The notes beneath the pieces are model-generated. The model did no database searches, was not told the DNA's origin, and saw only the letters and a list, made by a program, of their open reading frames with translations. Below are positions 46,669 through 59,975 of a DNA stretch of 64,000 nt, in pieces; position 1 is the stretch's first letter; each line of letters opens with the position of its first letter. The DNA lies in contig NC_135055.1 of the NCBI RefSeq assembly GCF_051014685.1, forward strand, positions 6,870,001-6,934,000, read 5' to 3'. The DNA comes from Ptiloglossa arizonensis. Taxonomy: Eukaryota > Arthropoda > Insecta > Hymenoptera > Colletidae. The position numbers and the translations under genes were made by a program.

Positions 46669-48438
46669 GCTGAATAGAACAAGGTTGGGGATGCTGGCCG
46701 TGGAGGGAATCCTTAGGGACCGCGTTAGGATAAAGCCGGCTTAGTTATGCTTAACCTTCGGGAGTTGCGACTACCTTTGCCAAGCTGTAGGCTACGAGTC
46801 CTGGATGTAAAACTGGCCATCTAGAATTCAGCACGGACGGACTCTCTGTAGATCAATAGCGTTGAAATAACGAATGGTACGGAAATCTGTTGATCCACGG
46901 AGACGGTTTTATTCATTTTACGACCAGTTTTGGGAGTAATATCGACATTCGGTGTGAATGATTTAGGAAAATGGGGAAAAAAGGCTACATGGACCCTCGT
47001 TGGTATTTATAGCGAACAAAACTTGAAACAAGAGTTCAGGAACCTGGGAAAGAAGATCAAGTGGATGTGTTCACGTCTGTGTATCGGTTGCAGAGAAGCG
47101 ATGAAGACTGAACGAGAGTTCTGAGAGTGCATGTGCAGATTGTAAAGTGCAGAGTTACGGAGAAACTTCACATCAATGTGATTCACTGAGAAGAGAAGTG
47201 AAGAATGATACACACAGTTTCGAGAAGGATGTTTTTCAAAGGACGACAAAGGCAAGGGGACGACGAGCATAATCCGATGAAAGATTTAACTAGTAGCGAT
47301 CGCGACGATATTAAACCAATAAATACATTGAAAGGCCATTCTTGAAACCTATTACAAACCAGCGTAGTCGCGACAAAGCGACGTTGAGGGAAAGTAATTA
47401 TTCTAGGGGAAACTACGTTTCTCTAGAGTTAACGAAGATCAAAGAACCGGGACAAAGAGACAAAAATAGTCGGGAGTATGAAAATCAATAATTGTGTAAT
47501 AATAACATTGACGACACCGTGGGACAACCGGTACAAGCGAGTAAACTGTACTTCTCGGACAACTGAGGATACCTACAGAAAGGAAATAATAATCCCTTCG
47601 TAGGAACTTTATGGGGTCAAGTGTAGCTAATGCAATGAGGGAGCGAAAGAATCAAGAACGCGAATTAATACGGCACCATTTAAGTTTCATGACGGAGAAC
47701 GCGAAAAATGAATCAAGGACAACTGAAACGGAGTTGAGATGCAATCCTCTCAAGAACGCAAACGATTTCGGCCCTAATAGCACGGAGTCAAGTGAGGTTA
47801 ATCGAGGGCAGGAACTACGATGCCAAGAATAGACACATGAGTTCATATCGTATCACATGGTTAGGACGAAGAATATTAAAAATTGGTCAGAATTGGCTAA
47901 AAGAAACTCTTAACGAACTTAAGGGCATAGTCATCTTCGTATTGTATATATCATCCACGTAATACTGACACAAGAGGTTGAAGATCGGGAACAGCTAACA
48001 ACTCATAAACGATATGCCTCTCAACAAAGGCACATGGTAATCCTAGACGACTAAGAGCACTTACCAAAGTAACAGCAAGCCTCCGTATAACCACTGGTCT
48101 TCAGAGGAGCCACTGAAGATTAACCAAGACTAATTAAATAGACGACAAAAAACCTATCTGAAAATGATGGATTCTTGCTCAACAACGAGACTAGAACGAC
48201 CAGGACTGCGCAGGAGAAAATGAATACTTAATAACATCAGGGGGTCACACCGCCATGAACACGGATTTCGTATCATTTCACTAAATCTCGGCAGAAAATC
48301 AAAGCAGCAGCAGCAGCAATGAATCAACAAGAAGAGTAATCTCTATCTCAGCTTCCATTTTCTCGGAAGTTGTCTGAAAGGAGGAGTCGCCCGTGAACAA
48401 CGCTCCGAGAGACAGAGAAAGGGAAAGATAGAGTGTGG
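46669..48438. other. purine-leaning non-coding DNA
   Basis: The plus strand is rich in GA and AAG words, so short Lys/Glu/Arg-rich frames appear (for example 46930-47124 and 47611-47832). A short CAG run lies at 48304-48318. No family is recognised. Confidence 0.4.
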
Positions 48439-48441
48439 GAG

Positions 48442-48446
<5 letters not shown>

Positions 48447-48483
<37 letters not shown>
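48447..48483. repeat. (GA)n microsatellite
   Basis: About 17 GA units. Confidence 0.97.
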
Positions 48484-48486
<3 letters not shown>

Positions 48487-50050
48487 TCGGTGCTGTATAT
48501 TTGCCGACGCTCCGCTGCAGGCCCGTTAATGTATTTAAGCCGAATATGGATCGTGGAAATTGGGTTTTGTCGTTCCACCTGAATCTTGAGAGGTTTTCGA
48601 GAGCACCGGCAAAAGGGGATGTACTCGCGCGTTAGCAAATACGGGTTAGTCCCCTCTTACGTTGAGCAACCTCACCGACTTAGCGAGACTTTTCGGCGTA
48701 AGACTTCTCTGAAGCTTTGCATCGACTTACAAGGGACAGTCCCGAAGTGGCAGTCGTCGATTTTCATCAAATGAATGAAAATCGCGCACGAAGTAGCTCT
48801 CGGTCGAATATTCGACAGGTACGTCTCTTTACTGACGACTGGTGACACGTGAGAGGCGATAGTTCGCAAATTGAGAGGGTTGACGAGACAAAGCATCGGA
48901 TCTGGAGACCATCCAACGATTATCATGGGTTTAAGAAAGTTCAAGTACGAACAGACGTTACGAGACCTCGAGCTAACAGTCTTGACCCCGGTGCAGGACT
49001 TGGATTAATAGTCTTGCCTTTGATGAATCATCTCGCATGTCCCGTTATTCGCAACAACATTTCTCAGGGTTCATCCTCTCATCAATAACGACAAATGTCG
49101 AGAACACGTCCAAGAAACAACACTCGATGATTATTAAACGCATGGCTTGCTCTTGCTCTGTAAAAAAAAAAAAAAAAAACTGCTCGTAAAACTCAAGAAT
49201 GTGGAACGACTACCGCACCAGGTCATCCCCGTCGTTCGTGGCATCGAATCGAGTTTTCCAATCCACATTCATCGACAGCAACTGCCTATCCCCGGGCTTC
49301 AGCGGCAATAACCTGTCCCGTAGTTAGCAGGAACAGAAGCACCAGGTTTTTGTTCGAGGGAAACTGGAAAAGCATTCTCGAGAGACGTAACGAGATGGGG
49401 TTAATGGAGCAGGTGCAGCCCTATGGAGGGATCTTGGGCCCAGGAATGATACTCGATATCGATCGTAAATAGTTCTCGCATATTTGGTCCGCGGCCAACG
49501 CCTAACAATTTGTCCGTCACGGCGGGGAGTCTTGGGAGCAGTGGGAACAGTAGGAAATGAAGTTATTGATTCCTGGATTCGGCGGTGCATGTTGATGTTG
49601 TTGCTTTGCGGTCTTCAGAGGGTGGCAGATGTTGTCGGGCGGGGTCCCGACTGTTTCTGGCGGAAGACTCGCGAGCGGATTTGTGGATTACCGTTCGTCC
49701 GTGAACTGAGAACAGGATTCATCGGCCGCTGCTGGCTGGACAGGATCGTTAAAAGATTAACAGTGGACTTTGAACCGCTTTCGGGTGAGCAACGACCCGC
49801 TGGGGCTGGAGTTCATTGGTCATTCGTCGAGAAGGTTGGGGTGGAATAGGTGGGGACGTGGAACGACGGGGGGAGGGAGAATTGTTGCTAAATTGCGCTG
49901 TGGAACGCTTTGGGAACGGATACGATCAGTGTACAGATAACATCACCCAAGCATTCTTGATTAGCAGAATTTCTGGTTAATTAAATGTACAGAGTTACTA
50001 CAGTTTGGACTGTCCTGATGGACACAGTTAACGGTGGAACTGGCGTACCA
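48484..50050. other. non-coding, no clear feature
   Basis: Mixed sequence with an A18 run at 49161-49179 and a 121-codon plus frame (49484-49849, TTG start) that I do not recognise. Confidence 0.4.
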
Positions 50051-50059
50051 CTTTTGGTA

Positions 50060-51174
50060 ACTCGAATAATTGCAACATCAGCGGCCGGGATTATTATGTA
50101 ACTGCTAAACCAGTGGTAGTCGGAGTGACTGGCGAGTCGAGAGGTACCCTTCTCGCGCACAGAATTTCTGCGAATCGAATGAACCATTCGACTGTAGAAT
50201 CAGTAGGCCATGTATGCGCAGCAGCCACAATCGTTTCACGACCGGTTGATCATTTGAAATAGCACCGTTGCAAAACCAATCGACCGGCACTGTCAGGCGG
50301 AATTATAATAATCGATGAACTATTTTCACTCAACCAGGTTTTGGCGTACTCACGACAACTAACGATTCCAAATCTAAAGAGGCTTCGGTGTCTTCGAGCA
50401 CAAGATACACGCCAGTTTCACCGATTCTGTCAACAGGATTATACCGTAAATTACTCGTAGATTTACTCAGATCTATTATATAATTACCGGCTCCAGGTCA
50501 AGAATCCCGAAAGGCTTCGATATTTTCAATCACAGAATGTAATTTGGTTTCATTAAGACAGTCAACAGGATTATTATGCAACTGGTAAACTATTAGTGAA
50601 CTTAACCCAGAGCTATAGTAACCGGTAATTCCAAATCTAAAGAGGCTTTAGTGTCTATAGTCAATGGATGTGGACTAGTTTCATTAAACCTATCAACAGG
50701 AGGATTATCATGCAACTGGTAAACTACCGATAGACCAAACCAGATCAATTATACTCCAGATCAACAACTATTAGCTCCAACTGAAGAATCCCAAAAAGCT
50801 TCAATATTTTCCACCACAGGATGTAGGTTAGTTTCACCAAATCTGTCACCAAAATTATTATGCAATTGGTAAACCATTGCTATGAATCCAATCCAGATCC
50901 ACAGCAACGAATCAAGAATCCCAAAAGACGTTTCTGCGTTCAAGTACACGGTATATTCGACTTTTCCCAAACCCTGTCTATTAAATACCAAAAAGAAGTG
51001 ACCTTTCTCTCCACTGGAAGTTTCCCAGGACACTAAGCCTGAACAATCCCCCAGCACAGTATGGACAGGCAAGAAGCCTCTCAACAGGAGTTCTCCTTCA
51101 TCCTGTGTGATCCCGGTTCGAATAGCTTCCCGCCAAAAGGCGATTTCCGGTAAATTCCAAGCAGCTACGCACAA
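50060..51174 (-). pseudogene. degenerate peptide-like tandem repeats, possible gene relic
   Basis: DNA repeats of irregular length are visible on the plus strand as CAACAGGATTATTATGCAAC-type words at 50431, 50573, 50694 and about 50847, with an outlying form near 50085. Read on the minus strand, all give related peptides: VYQLHNNFGDRFGETNLHPV, VYQLHDNPPVDRFNETSPHP, VYQLHNNPVDCLNETKLHSV and QLHNNPGR, each followed by a form of ENIEAFWDS or DTKASLDLE. Frame changes and stops separate the units, so only 50761-51174 (137 codons, unit 1 plus an upstream part with LVSWETSSGEKGHFF) is continuously open. The pattern is that of a decayed repeat protein, but I do not know the family. Confidence 0.42.
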
Positions 51175-53360
51175 TTGGTGAATGGGAACTCTGTGGTTCC
51201 AGGTATTTCATTAATCCCGCTCGAATGAACAGCCTCTCTCCCTCTCTCTCTCTCTCTCTTTCTCTAATTCACTCTCTCTCTGGGATAAAAGACGGTGCAG
51301 TTACTAACGCGAGTAATTAAGTGCAAGATACGAGGAGAATGGCGAAAGAAAGCGCGAAGGTAGAGCGGAGGGAGCGGTGGCGACAAATTACAAACTCGGG
51401 AAATACGATTCGGGAAGAGAGGAGGCGGCGGCGGCTAACAAAGCGTTTGTTCCCGCATCCAGCCTTGATACCCAAATTAAATCATTCTCGAGCGGCCTGT
51501 TCCCGCTTTATGCAAATGAACGACACGGTGCGGCACGCTAATGTAGCGCGATATTTCATTACCACAGCGAACCGGGATGAAGTTGCCGCGGCGGTTCTGG
51601 GACCCGGGGGCAAGGCAGGGGGATGGTGGGTCTGTACATTTTTTTTTTGCGAATTACCCTCTGCACGTGACGCCGGGACGTCTTGCGGCGTTGAAAAAAT
51701 ATCCTGTCGCGGTGAATGGACACGCTTGTACGCGATCCTTTGTCTCGCGATTTTCACACCGCTCTCACTTTGGGAGGGGGATTAATATCGTTAGAGCCGG
51801 GGTGAAGTTGGACGGGTGACTTGGTGACGAATAGGGTGTGATGTAACGACATTGTCGCGCGTGGGAGGATCGTTACAAAGTTGGCGTATTCACGCAACAA
51901 TGACCATGTACAGGGTGAGGTGGTTAACAGGTCACTGTCTCTGTGAGCACCGGTGGATGTCACCCGTTCCGGGAAGTTATGGGTGTATCATGGTCAGACT
52001 CTTACGAGACGGATTTCTGAACTTACGGATCCTCTTGTGATTCTCGTTCAAGCTGTTTCTCGAGTGAGAATTGTCTCGAATTAAACGTGGCATAGGTTAA
52101 GTGGTGATATTGACTCGAAGTATATCGATACCAAGTCTTGGCTAGAAAGAGTCGTAGACCCTTGAGTCAAACCTATCCGAACTCCTGTGTCAGCCTCTTC
52201 TAAGCTACACGTAGCTCGGAGAACAGTGTACACGTTAGTATCGATTTCTCTCGTGTGTATAATAAATTGAGGAACATCAACACCTAGATCGAAGTTGGAA
52301 GAGTTATGGGCCACTGAGTCAAATTTGTCTTAAACTGTACGTGGTTCGTGAACTTCTAAGTCAACGAGTACAATTTCTCCGAAGATCAGTTACGAAGAAA
52401 CTGAGCACGATGATTTGTCAATTTGTACACGCTGTTAATGTACATATGTATTTAAGATAGTGACTCTGAGGTACTATTAGGAATTATTCCGATTGTACCG
52501 CCATTATTAGACGTTATTCACACGATACTGCTATTATTAGTTGTTTACGTTTTTAAATACTTCTCTTGCAGTAAGACGACGACCGTGGATCTAAGAAATT
52601 AAAAGATGGCGGTAGTTGCGTACAATGGCGAGGATGAGGCATAACTGGTGACCACGAGCGGTCAACCGAATCCAATTATTTATCATCTTCGTTGTGTTTC
52701 CCATTTTATAATACACTTGTATCGTTGTATTAATTTTAATGAAATTATATTTGCAATTCCCCTAAATATTTTCTTCGTATACTTAATTTCGAGTAAACTT
52801 CGAAACTTTCCTGATAATTGAAAAGGTATTTAACGCGCTGCACGATACGTCATTAAATGTAGACAAACAAAGCACGATTTGTTCGGTTAATCATCCGTTG
52901 ATGAGTCCGTATTGAAAGCGGAAACGAAGAGACGAGACAGTGTAGTCGCGAAACTAATTTCGATGCTGGATCTTGAACACTCGACTCAATATTGTACTTC
53001 GACTTTCTCGAAACTAAGCTCGGTCTTAAGCCCGCTAAGAAAATCTACCAGCGGCGGGGGTGGGGGCGCGAGGGGGAAAGCTGCTTAAGAGTTTGAAAGA
53101 CCAAGTCCCGCGCCGCGTTTACAAGAAGAAATTTATCGACTATTTGCGATCGGGTGCTGTACCTTTCAGCCGTAATCATGTCGATGCTTGTTATCCGTAT
53201 TATTCTGTCTCCCAGAAGAGGTTTTCATTCTGCTTACCTGAAACAAAAGACAACATTTCATTAGCCAGATTCTAAATTTTCTTTCAATTGCCAGTGAACG
53301 ATAAACGTGAATTATTTAAAATCGGTGTTCACAGAAAGATAATTAATTTTCTTAACGAAA
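51175..53360. other. non-coding with CT tract and GC-rich patch
   Basis: A CT microsatellite at 51232-51266 is followed by a GC-rich patch (51320-51800) with overlapping frames up to 154 codons in several phases. The rest is AT-rich. An octamer ATGCAAAT lies at 51513-51520. No gene is supported. Confidence 0.4.
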
Positions 53361-53903
53361 ATTAACCTATAAAATCCTCGAAACTTAAGAATAGCTAAAA
53401 GCAATTCGAACATCTGACAATTCCTTAAGCAAGTGTTCAACGCGTTCTTCGTAATTGTCATTCGTCGGTTACTTTAAGACTCGACACGTACAGTCTGCAC
53501 TCGGGAAGATGACATTTGAACTTATAGCGAGTTCCTAATGCAAATTAACCTATAAAATCCTCGAAACTTAAAAATAGCTAAAAGCAATTCGAACATCTGA
53601 CAATTCCTTAAGCAAGTGTTCAAAGCATTCTTCATAATTGTCATTCGTCGGTTACTTTAAGACTCGACACGTACAGTCTGCACTCGGGAAGATGACATTT
53701 GAACTTATAGCGAGTTCCTAATGCAAATTAACCTATAAAATCCTCGAAACTTAAAAATAGCTAAAAGCAATTCGAACATCTGACAATTCCTTAAGCAAGT
53801 GTTCAACGCGTTCTTCGTAATTGTCATTCGTGGGTTACTTTAAGACTCGACACGTACAGTCTGCACTCGGAAAGATGACATTTGAACTTATAGCGAGTTC
53901 CAG
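53361..53903. repeat. 183-bp tandem array, 3 copies
   Basis: ATTAACCTATAAAATCCTCG starts at 53361, 53544 and 53727, exactly 183 bp apart. Units are nearly identical (for example GACTCGACACGTACAGTCTG in each), so the amplification is recent or homogenised. Confidence 0.97.
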
Positions 53904-54035
53904 TTATTCAAAGACACGCATATGCGCGAACATACGACTGCCTCTCCACGAACAAAACCTACTGTAACTTCGAATGCAATCTTCTTACATGCGTACAGTA
54001 GGTGTCCTGACGGATCGTGAGCCAGGATATTATTG

Positions 54036-54208
54036 TATATTATCCTCGAAACTAAAAAATATGCCCAAAATTGATTACATTTCGTTCAATGTGTATCACT
54101 ACCAACCTGGAAACTTCTTTCCCTGATGTTTCATTCGACACACAAATTAGAAGGGAGAAGAAAAAAGGTCTTGAGTAATGAAACAAAAACACAACTGAAA
54201 AAGTAGAG
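54036..54208. repeat. 175-bp repeat, distant copy
   Basis: TATATTATCCTCGAAACTAA to GAAAAAGTAGAG is repeated almost unchanged at 55886-56060, 1,850 bp downstream and in the same orientation. Confidence 0.95.
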
Positions 54209-55740
54209 GATAAAAGACGATCGGATAACTCCGAGTGGAACAAGCTTCAAGAACGTAGTAAAGACGAATATTTTTCTTACGTAAAAAGAACACAATAATT
54301 AAAATTGTCGATCGGTGTTCTTTTCGAGAGCGCGTTCTTAACTTAAGCGTTTCAACGGCTCGATGCGAGGACAATTGTAAGTTCTGTGACACGTTTCGTT
54401 CTTGATCTAATTCTCGGTCAAATTTTCACCGGCACGGTATTCACTTTCGAGTTCGATGACGCGCGTGACCGAAACTTGGCCGCGATCCAAACCGGTACGT
54501 CGTAAAATTGATCGCTTAATTGCTTTCGTCGGACAACGAAGAGCGATAAGGGGCGGACAAAAGGGCTGCCTCGTCGAGATTGCCGTCACGTTTCTCGGCT
54601 AACCTTCCCCTAACTGTGTGCCGATTGGGAATCGACTAACAGGACTAATTACGCCGCGGCGCGATCCCCGATGCTAATGACGCGTGGCTCGCGGGCGTTG
54701 AAGTCTCCTCGACTGGAACTTGGAAGGTGACAGTTGGCTGGGAAACGCTATGATAACGATGGCGGGAGGAACCTTCGTAGGACTGTTCCATGGAATCGAA
54801 ATTCTCCATAGAACATATTCAAGGGACCTCTCCTCCGGGATTGGAATCCCTTTCGCGTTACTTCTGGCGTGGCGTTGAATTAATTGCACCGATGGAAACT
54901 ATTAACTCGATTTTGGTCACGTCTGGTGGTGAACTTTGCGCGAGAAAAATTATTCCTATTATTTCGAACAATTGAAATTTTACCACCGATCGTTGGTTAG
55001 AGTTTTAATAACATTTATTAAAATATTCAGGGCGAAATAATTTATGCACGCTTAAACATTTCCAAGGTTGCGGTGCATGGTTTATAGCATCAGTTAGGTC
55101 AGTATTGCGATCGCAGCTTGCTCTTTTCGCGATATTGTCAAACATATTTTACTTGTTCATTTTGTATATATGTGTTTGTATTTGTAAACGATAAGTAAGT
55201 TAAATAAGAAATGTAGGAAAGTATCTTTGGCTGCGTTCTATTCAAGGTATCGATAATCGAGGGGGTCGTTGAAATTTAAGCAACTATTGAAATTTAAGGA
55301 AGCATTATTGTAATTTTCTTCACTTTTTCCAATTCATATTTCTCCACGTGCGATATTTTCTTTTTCCCTGCTCCTTGTAACGCAAGACTTCTCTCTTTAC
55401 TTTGAGGAACGTTGCTGGAATTGTTACGGGTATTATAATTTCTCAGGCAACCGCAACGACGATTACTGGCGAATGGAATCGATTCACGAAACGTTCCACT
55501 TTTCATTTCCCCAATTTCCTGTCAAGACACGCGTCGCGCGACATGGGGAACACGAATGGTCGGCGACGACGACTGACGACGGACGCGCGTCGAGATTTAG
55601 AGGCATCCGAGCGGAGCGGAATCGTTCTCGAACCTCGTCGCCGGAGGCCGAACGCGGGCCAGATGACCAGGCCCGTATTTACCCGCAAACAGTTTACCTG
55701 TCGGGGCACCTCGCGAAGAAAAATGTAAAAAAGAAGAAAA
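54209..55740. other. non-coding, CpG-rich patches
   Basis: GC-rich patches at 54400-54900 and 55480-55720 carry overlapping open frames without known domains. No array or TIR pair is seen. Confidence 0.4.
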
Positions 55741-55752
55741 AAAAATTAACAA

Positions 55753-56320
55753 AGTAGAGCCTACGCTCGAGAATAATTTACGCGGTAATATAAAACTTCT
55801 TAATTTTCTTCTTAAACAATCCTGAAAATAAACATTCTTCCGCCTTCGGAACAAATTCGCAATCTTTGAACCCCCTTTGGTACACTATATTATCCTCGAA
55901 ACTAAAAAATATGCCCAAAATTGATTACATTTCGTTCAATGTGTATCACTACCAACCTGGAAACTTCTTCCACTGATATTTCATTCGACACAAAAATTAG
56001 AAGGGAGAAGAAAAAAGGTCTTGAATAATAAAACATAAAAACACAACTGAAAAAGTAGAGCCAAAGGTCGACAATAATTCGTGCAGTGATACCAAGTTTC
56101 ATAATTTCCTTTCGTCTGGTGATTACTTCAGAGGTGAACAATTTTGTCCATCTACCCCCTCCTTCGTACCATTATATTATATTTCAGAATATTGTTCGAA
56201 AGAGTGGAGAATATTTCCAAAATTCGTTACATTTACTGCAGTGTGTGGTACTGTCAACGTGGAAACTTCTTTCACCGATATTCGATTCGTCACACGAGGT
56301 GGATGTGAGCGCTCCAATTG
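55753..56320. repeat. ~300-bp tandem repeat, 2 copies
   Basis: AAGTAGAGCC marks the unit starts near 55750 and 56053. The first unit contains the 175-bp segment shared with 54036-54208; the second has a more diverged version (ATTCGTTACATTTACTGCAG, then GGAAACTTCTTTCACCGATA) and fades near 56310. Confidence 0.8.
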
Positions 56321-57295
56321 GTGGTTGCATCGGGGGCGCTAGTAGCTCCAGCGCCGACCCTGCAGATAACTTATCGCGCGAGCCAGGAAATGGAAAAGCG
56401 TCCTCGAGCCACGTCTCTGCCCCGGGGAGCTCGCACGAAGGACGCGGCGAGAGGACTCGTCTCTCGAGCGGCCAGGCCAACGCAACCGGGACGTCTCGAG
56501 GCTGGCGTTCGCTGGAATTTAATTAGTTCCAGAGACGGGCGTATTGTCCTCGGGATCCTCGGGCCTCTCTGCATTTTCATGAAGAAGACAGGCCCGCTCG
56601 AGCCGCGCCGCACGGTAATCCAAAAGGGTTTTCGAGTAATCGGCGTTGCTTCGTTCGAGAATTTCGAATGCACGAGGACAGCACTCGGAACAGACGGATG
56701 AGCTCCCAGTTATTGGCACGGGCATCTGAGCGAGACACCAACTGATTGGTTACGTAGAATATTCACGAAGGTTGCGATCGTAGCAAAAGGTTATCCGTCG
56801 AATGATCCGGAACGTGAAGTTACCGTGGTATCCCGAACAGAATTTAAAATGGACTTTATACGGTGCCTCGTGGTCATATATAATTTAATTTATTACTTTT
56901 AGTACACGCGGATTAAATTTCATCGAATATCAAATATATTTTATTCGAATTAATTTATAATTCTGGCCAGGAACAATTTAAATGTAATGGAAATTTATTC
57001 ACCATTTCCCAATATTTCATTAAGGAATTAATTAAATAATGTTCGGTGAATGATGTATAGCTGATGTCTGCGCTCGAGGAAGGAAAATGGGATTAGAAAA
57101 ATTTGCTTGAAAGCGGGGGAAATTTCTCGATCTTTTAGAAAGCGACTATCTTGAATGGAAGAACATCTTTGTCCTAGATATATAGACAAAATGTCTTTCT
57201 TATAATTTATGAAATGTAACGAATTATTTACAGAAAGGCTCTGGTATAATTATACGCTTGCAAAATGTTTAAATTAATGATCTTGTTATGTGTAC
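56321..57295. other. GC-rich then AT-rich non-coding DNA
   Basis: To about 56760 the DNA is CpG-rich with frames of 98-146 codons in several phases on both strands; after that it is AT-rich. No gene is supported. Confidence 0.4.
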
Positions 57296-57299
57296 TGTA

Positions 57300-58855
57300 C
57301 AATACTTCTGTATATATTGCAATAAAATTTTCAAGCAAACGTCGTATTATATGCAATAAAAATACTGAAAATATACAAATTTCAATCGTATACATTTTTC
57401 CGAATTAAAGGACCGTGAGCTCTCCACCTCTTTAAGAGTCACGCCCTATAATTTTCGAGGTTATTAGACAAATACCTGGCTCGTTGATATTTGCGAGCAA
57501 ACTTCCTATTATATGCAATAAAAATACTGAAAATATACAAATTTCAATCGTATACATTTTTCCGAATTAAAGGATCATGAGCTCTCCACCTCTTTAAGAG
57601 TCACGCCCTATAATTTTCGAGGTTATTAGACAAATACCTGGCTCGTTGATATTTGCGAGCAAACTTCCTATTATATGCAATAAAAATACTGAAAATATAC
57701 AAATTTCAATCGTATACATTTTTCCGAATTAAAGGATCGTGAGCTCTCCACCTCTTTAAGAGTCACGCCCTATAATTTTCGAGGTTAGACAAATACTTGA
57801 CTCGTTGATATTTGCGAGCAAACTTCCTATTATATTCAATAAAAATACTGAAAATATACAAATTTCAATCGTATCCATTTCTTCGCGTTAAAGGATCATG
57901 AGCTCTCCACCTCTTTAAGAGTCACGTCCTATAATTTTCGAGGTTATTAGACAAATACCTGGCTCGTTGATATTTGCTAGCAAACTTCCTATATCACATC
58001 CAATAAAAATACTCAAAATATACAAATTTCAATCGTATCCATTTCTTCGCGTTAAAGGATCATGAGCTCTCCACCTCTTTAAGAGTCATGCCCTATAATT
58101 TTCGAGGTTATTAGACAAATACCTGACTCGTTGATATTGGCTAGCAAACTTCCTATATCACATTCAATAAAAATACTCAAAGTATACAAATTTCAATCGT
58201 ATCCATATTTCCGAGTTAAAGAATCATGAGCTCTCCACCTCTTTAAGAGTCACGTCCTATAATTTTCGAGGTTATTAGACAAATACCTGGCTCGTTGATA
58301 TTTGCTAGCAAACTTCCTATATCACATTCAATAAAAATACTTAAAATATACAAATTTCAATCGTATACATTTTTCCGAATTAGAGGATCGTGAGCTCTCC
58401 ACCTCTTTAAGAGTCACGTCATAATTTTCGAGGTTATTAGATAAATACCTGGCTCGTTGATATTTGCGAGCAAACTTCCTATTATATGCAATAAAAATAC
58501 TGAAAATATACAAATTTCAATCGTATCCATTTCTTCGCGTTAAATCGCGAGCTCTTCACCTCTTTAAAAGTCACGTCATATAATTTTCGAGGTTATTAGA
58601 CAAATACCTGGCTCGTTGCTATTTACGAGCAAACTTCCTATTATATTCAATAAAAATACTGAAAGTATACAAATTTCAATCGTATCCATATTTCCGAGTT
58701 AAAGAATCATGAGCTCTCCACCTCTTTAAGAGTCACGCCCTATAATTTTCGAGGTTAGACAAATACTTGACTCGTTGATATTTGCCAGCAAACTTTCTAT
58801 ATCACATTCAATAAAAATACTTAAAATATACAAATTTCAACCGTTCGTATCTTTC
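57300..58855. repeat. ~162-bp satellite, 10 copies
   Basis: ACAAATTTCAATCGTAT starts at 57375, 57537, 57699, 57858, 58022, 58186, 58350, 58510, 58669 and (one change) 58830, so spacings are 159-164 bp. Each unit has GAGCTCTCCACCTCTTTAAG, TATAATTTTCGAGGTT and CTCGTTGATATTTGC-AGCAAA. Two sub-variants alternate in places (TATATGCAATAA versus TATCACATTCAATAA). Confidence 0.97.
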
Positions 58856-59720
58856 CTCGTTAAAAGTATTCAACCCTCGGAACTTAAAATCGCATCCTCT
58901 GGGGGTCACGTTGTACAGTTTCGAGAACGCTGCAACAGCTCGTCCGAATCTCGGCCGACTTGGCCTAACTGAATCTACCTGTCGCGAGCGATGGACGAAA
59001 AATTCCGCGAGACGTTCGCAGAGGAGTGGGGGAATGACCTCGCGTCGACGTACACGTTATAACGTTATCCTGCGCTTCGAGGAACTCGTTAGGAGAAATT
59101 TTGTCCGGCTCATCTCGTCGACGACGCCGCTTCCTGGCGTATTCCTCTCCCATAGAAAATAAAGGGACGCGGGGGTCCCGTAGCGACCGTGACACGCTTC
59201 GTTAGGTGAAATTGCTGGCCGGGATTAAAGGCGACGGGTAGACGAAAATTTTCACGCCTTCATCGTCCCGGTGTAAGAAGCCCACCGGGCGGAAATCGGT
59301 TACGTCGAAAACGTTATTATGCAAAATTCGTGTAACGCAATTCCAACGAGCCGACTGAACGCTCAGCGTCCCGGGAATCGTGCATTAATGAATTATTGTT
59401 CCGTTCGTTGCCGTCTGGCTCTAGTCTTCCCTCGTTCCACAGGACCCGAAGCTTGATTTAATTTCTTTTCTTCGTGCTCGTTCCGCGCGACGTGGAATCA
59501 AGGCCATCCTCGGGGTGAAACCGGGCCAAACGGGGAAGGGATGCTCGAGAAGATTCACTTGGGGCGTTGCTGATTTAAGGGGACGGTGTGTCGGGATCGA
59601 ATATTCAGAGGTGTTTCTAATTTTTTGTTCAGTACGATATGTATAGTACGCGTGCGAGATAATTGCGGGTGGAGTTACGGCGGGTTCTATTCCTTCGAGG
59701 GCCATTTCAAGCGTGCGGAG
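58856..59720. other. CpG-rich non-coding block
   Basis: GC rises between 58920 and 59620. No exon is recognised on either strand; a 134-codon minus frame (59421-59825) has no known motif. Confidence 0.4.
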
Positions 59721-59721
59721 T

Positions 59722-59975
59722 ACAAATGTACATCCCTGCTTAAAAGTCATAGGACAAGTACCAACGTAAGGAACTAAATAAAAAATTAATAACAAATATA
59801 CGTGAACTAAATAACAAATATGCATCCCTGTTTAAAAGTCATAGGACAGGTACCAACATAAGGAACTAAATAAAAAATAAATAACAAATATACGTGAACT
59901 AAATCACAAATGTACGTCCCTGCTTAAAAAACATAGGGCAGGTACTAACCTAAGGAACTAAATAAAAAATAATGG
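59722..59975. repeat. 92-bp tandem array, ~2.8 copies
   Basis: ACAAATGTACATCCCTGCTT and its variants start at 59722, 59814 and 59906, 92 bp apart, each followed by AAGGAACTAAATAAAAAA. Confidence 0.95.

Noticed and set aside
46179..46744. Ser/Leu-rich and Arg/Glu-rich frames
   Set aside because: They are translations of the GA microsatellite.
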